The notes under the pieces were generated by a model. It saw only the letters and a program-made list of their open reading frames with translations. It was not told where the DNA came from and did no database searches. A program made the position numbers and the translations under genes. This document shows positions 63,427 through 64,000 of a stretch of 64,000 nucleotides of DNA, piece after piece. Location: positions 816,985 to 880,984 of the forward strand of contig NZ_VLLG01000002.1 in the NCBI RefSeq assembly GCF_007830125.1. The letters run 5' to 3'. The DNA is from Chitinophaga japonensis. Lineage in GTDB: Bacteria > Bacteroidota > Bacteroidia > Chitinophagales > Chitinophagaceae. Numbering within the stretch: the first letter of the stretch is position 1; each line of letters opens with the position of its first letter.

Positions 63427-64000
63427 ATGAATTTGGCTATGATGAAAAAGATATGCATTTCACTGTTATTGTGCTGCGCCGTTGCCACCGGCCTGCAGGC
63501 ACAGGAACTGACACATTACTACCAGCAGTGGTATACCTATTTTGGCAATGCCGGCATTAACGAGCGCTGGTCCGTACCGTTTGACGTACAGGTAAGGCTG
63601 CGGGATGGCCTCAGCGATAAGGGACAGATACTGATGCGCGCCGGCCTGCAATACGCTCCCAACAAGCGCACCGGCTACCTGCTGGGATATGCCAATATCC
63701 CTACCTACAGCCCTGCCATTGACGCCTACCAACCGGAGCACCGCATTTACCAGCAGTTCATTTATAAAATGGGATCGCCTGCTTACGCCATGGTCCACCG
63801 CGTAAGGCTGGAACAGCGCTGGGTTGGGCAAAAAACCCATACCGGCAACGGGGATGAGCTGAAAGTAAGCAACTGGAAATATGGTAACCGTTTCCGTTAT
63901 TTTAACCGCACCACCTTCCCCATTAAAAAGGAGCAGGAGCCCACCAACTTTTACCTGGCCCTGCAGAACGAGCTGTTCATGAACCTCTGGGGCAACGAGA
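63427..64000 (+). CDS. DUF2490 domain outer-membrane protein, N-terminal part (cut by window end)
   Basis: The first 191 codons of a gene that runs off the right edge. Signal peptide MMKKICISLLLCCAVATG followed by LQAQ (true start perhaps 63439 or 63442). The mature part begins HYYQQWYTYFGNAGINERWS and has barrel strands such as RAGLQYAPNKRTGYLLGYAN and YQQFIYKMGSPAYAMVHRVR, the pattern of DUF2490 proteins, which are porin-like outer-membrane barrels of unknown role in Bacteroidota. Confidence 0.85.
   Translation, partial: MNLAMMKKICISLLLCCAVATGLQAQELTHYYQQWYTYFGNAGINERWSVPFDVQVRLRDGLSDKGQILMRAGLQYAPNKRTGYLLGYANIPTYSPAIDAYQPEHRIYQQFIYKMGSPAYAMVHRVRLEQRWVGQKTHTGNGDELKVSNWKYGNRFRYFNRTTFPIKKEQEPTNFYLALQNELFMNLWGNE

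Overview
The window is chromosomal DNA of a Bacteroidota bacterium, most likely a member of Chitinophagaceae; the genus cannot be fixed from sequence alone. Three SusC/SusD pairs, a type IX secretion (T9SS) C-terminal signal on a glycoside hydrolase, the acpP-fabF-rnc cluster, short-loop cydAB, an ECF sigma factor and TAnnTTTG-type -7 promoter elements all point that way. Most genes are GC-rich by eye; two blocks (about 20.8-31.4 kb and, more strongly, 31.7-41.4 kb) are visibly richer in A+T. Composition was not computed.

Layout. 0-2.7 kb: end of a SusC gene plus its SusD. 2.8-4.0 kb: preA. 4.3-13.8 kb (minus strand): a four-gene operon susC-susD-CRTAC1/UnbV-vanadium haloperoxidase-like. 14.4-15.8 kb: ECF sigma factor, small anti-sigma-like protein and a ClpP paralogue. 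16-20.6 kb: small housekeeping and regulatory genes (MauE/DoxX, GNATs, YegP, VOC, PagL-like, MarR). 20.8-31.4 kb (minus strand): a plant-polysaccharide cluster with sialate/acetyl-xylan-type esterase, a CE1-type esterase, a GH74 xyloglucanase with T9SS signal, a tandem double esterase, a serine hydrolase and a GlxA/AraC regulator.

31,661-41,442 is an integrative element in the 3' end of tRNA-Ser(GGA). It is bounded by a 22-bp direct repeat of the tRNA end, carries a tyrosine recombinase next to the intact tRNA, and has a 17-bp arm-like repeat near both ends. Its cargo looks like defence: an HNH nuclease, a PD-(D/E)XK nuclease coupled to a small basic protein, an AbiV (HEPN) protein, a HEXXH protein, a 43-residue basic protein, an XRE repressor, a soluble histidine kinase behind a long structured leader RNA that contains a possible leader peptide, a free-standing EF-Tu domain-III-like protein and a DUF6922-like protein. 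Between the last two sit twin hairpins with a compensatory base change. The structured leader with its kinase, and the twin hairpins, are the best candidates for something undescribed.

42.2-44.7 kb: cydAB with a good promoter. 45.1-47.3 kb: WYL regulator, VOC protein, GyrI-like protein. 47.3-49.5 kb: rnc, fabF, acpP (minus). 49.9-55.5 kb: a tripartite RND efflux pump. 55.5-58.2 kb: AlkZ-like protein, CarboxypepD_reg-like protein, GNAT. 58.3-63.2 kb: a third susC-susD pair whose SusC has an Asp-Thr-Thr repeat N-terminus. 63.4 kb to the end: start of a DUF2490 gene.

Two families of dispersed inverted repeats (about 121 bp with CCAAATTCCAAA-type arms; 60-86 bp with GA-rich arms) lie in intergenic gaps, three of the four copies starting 0-2 bases after a stop codon.
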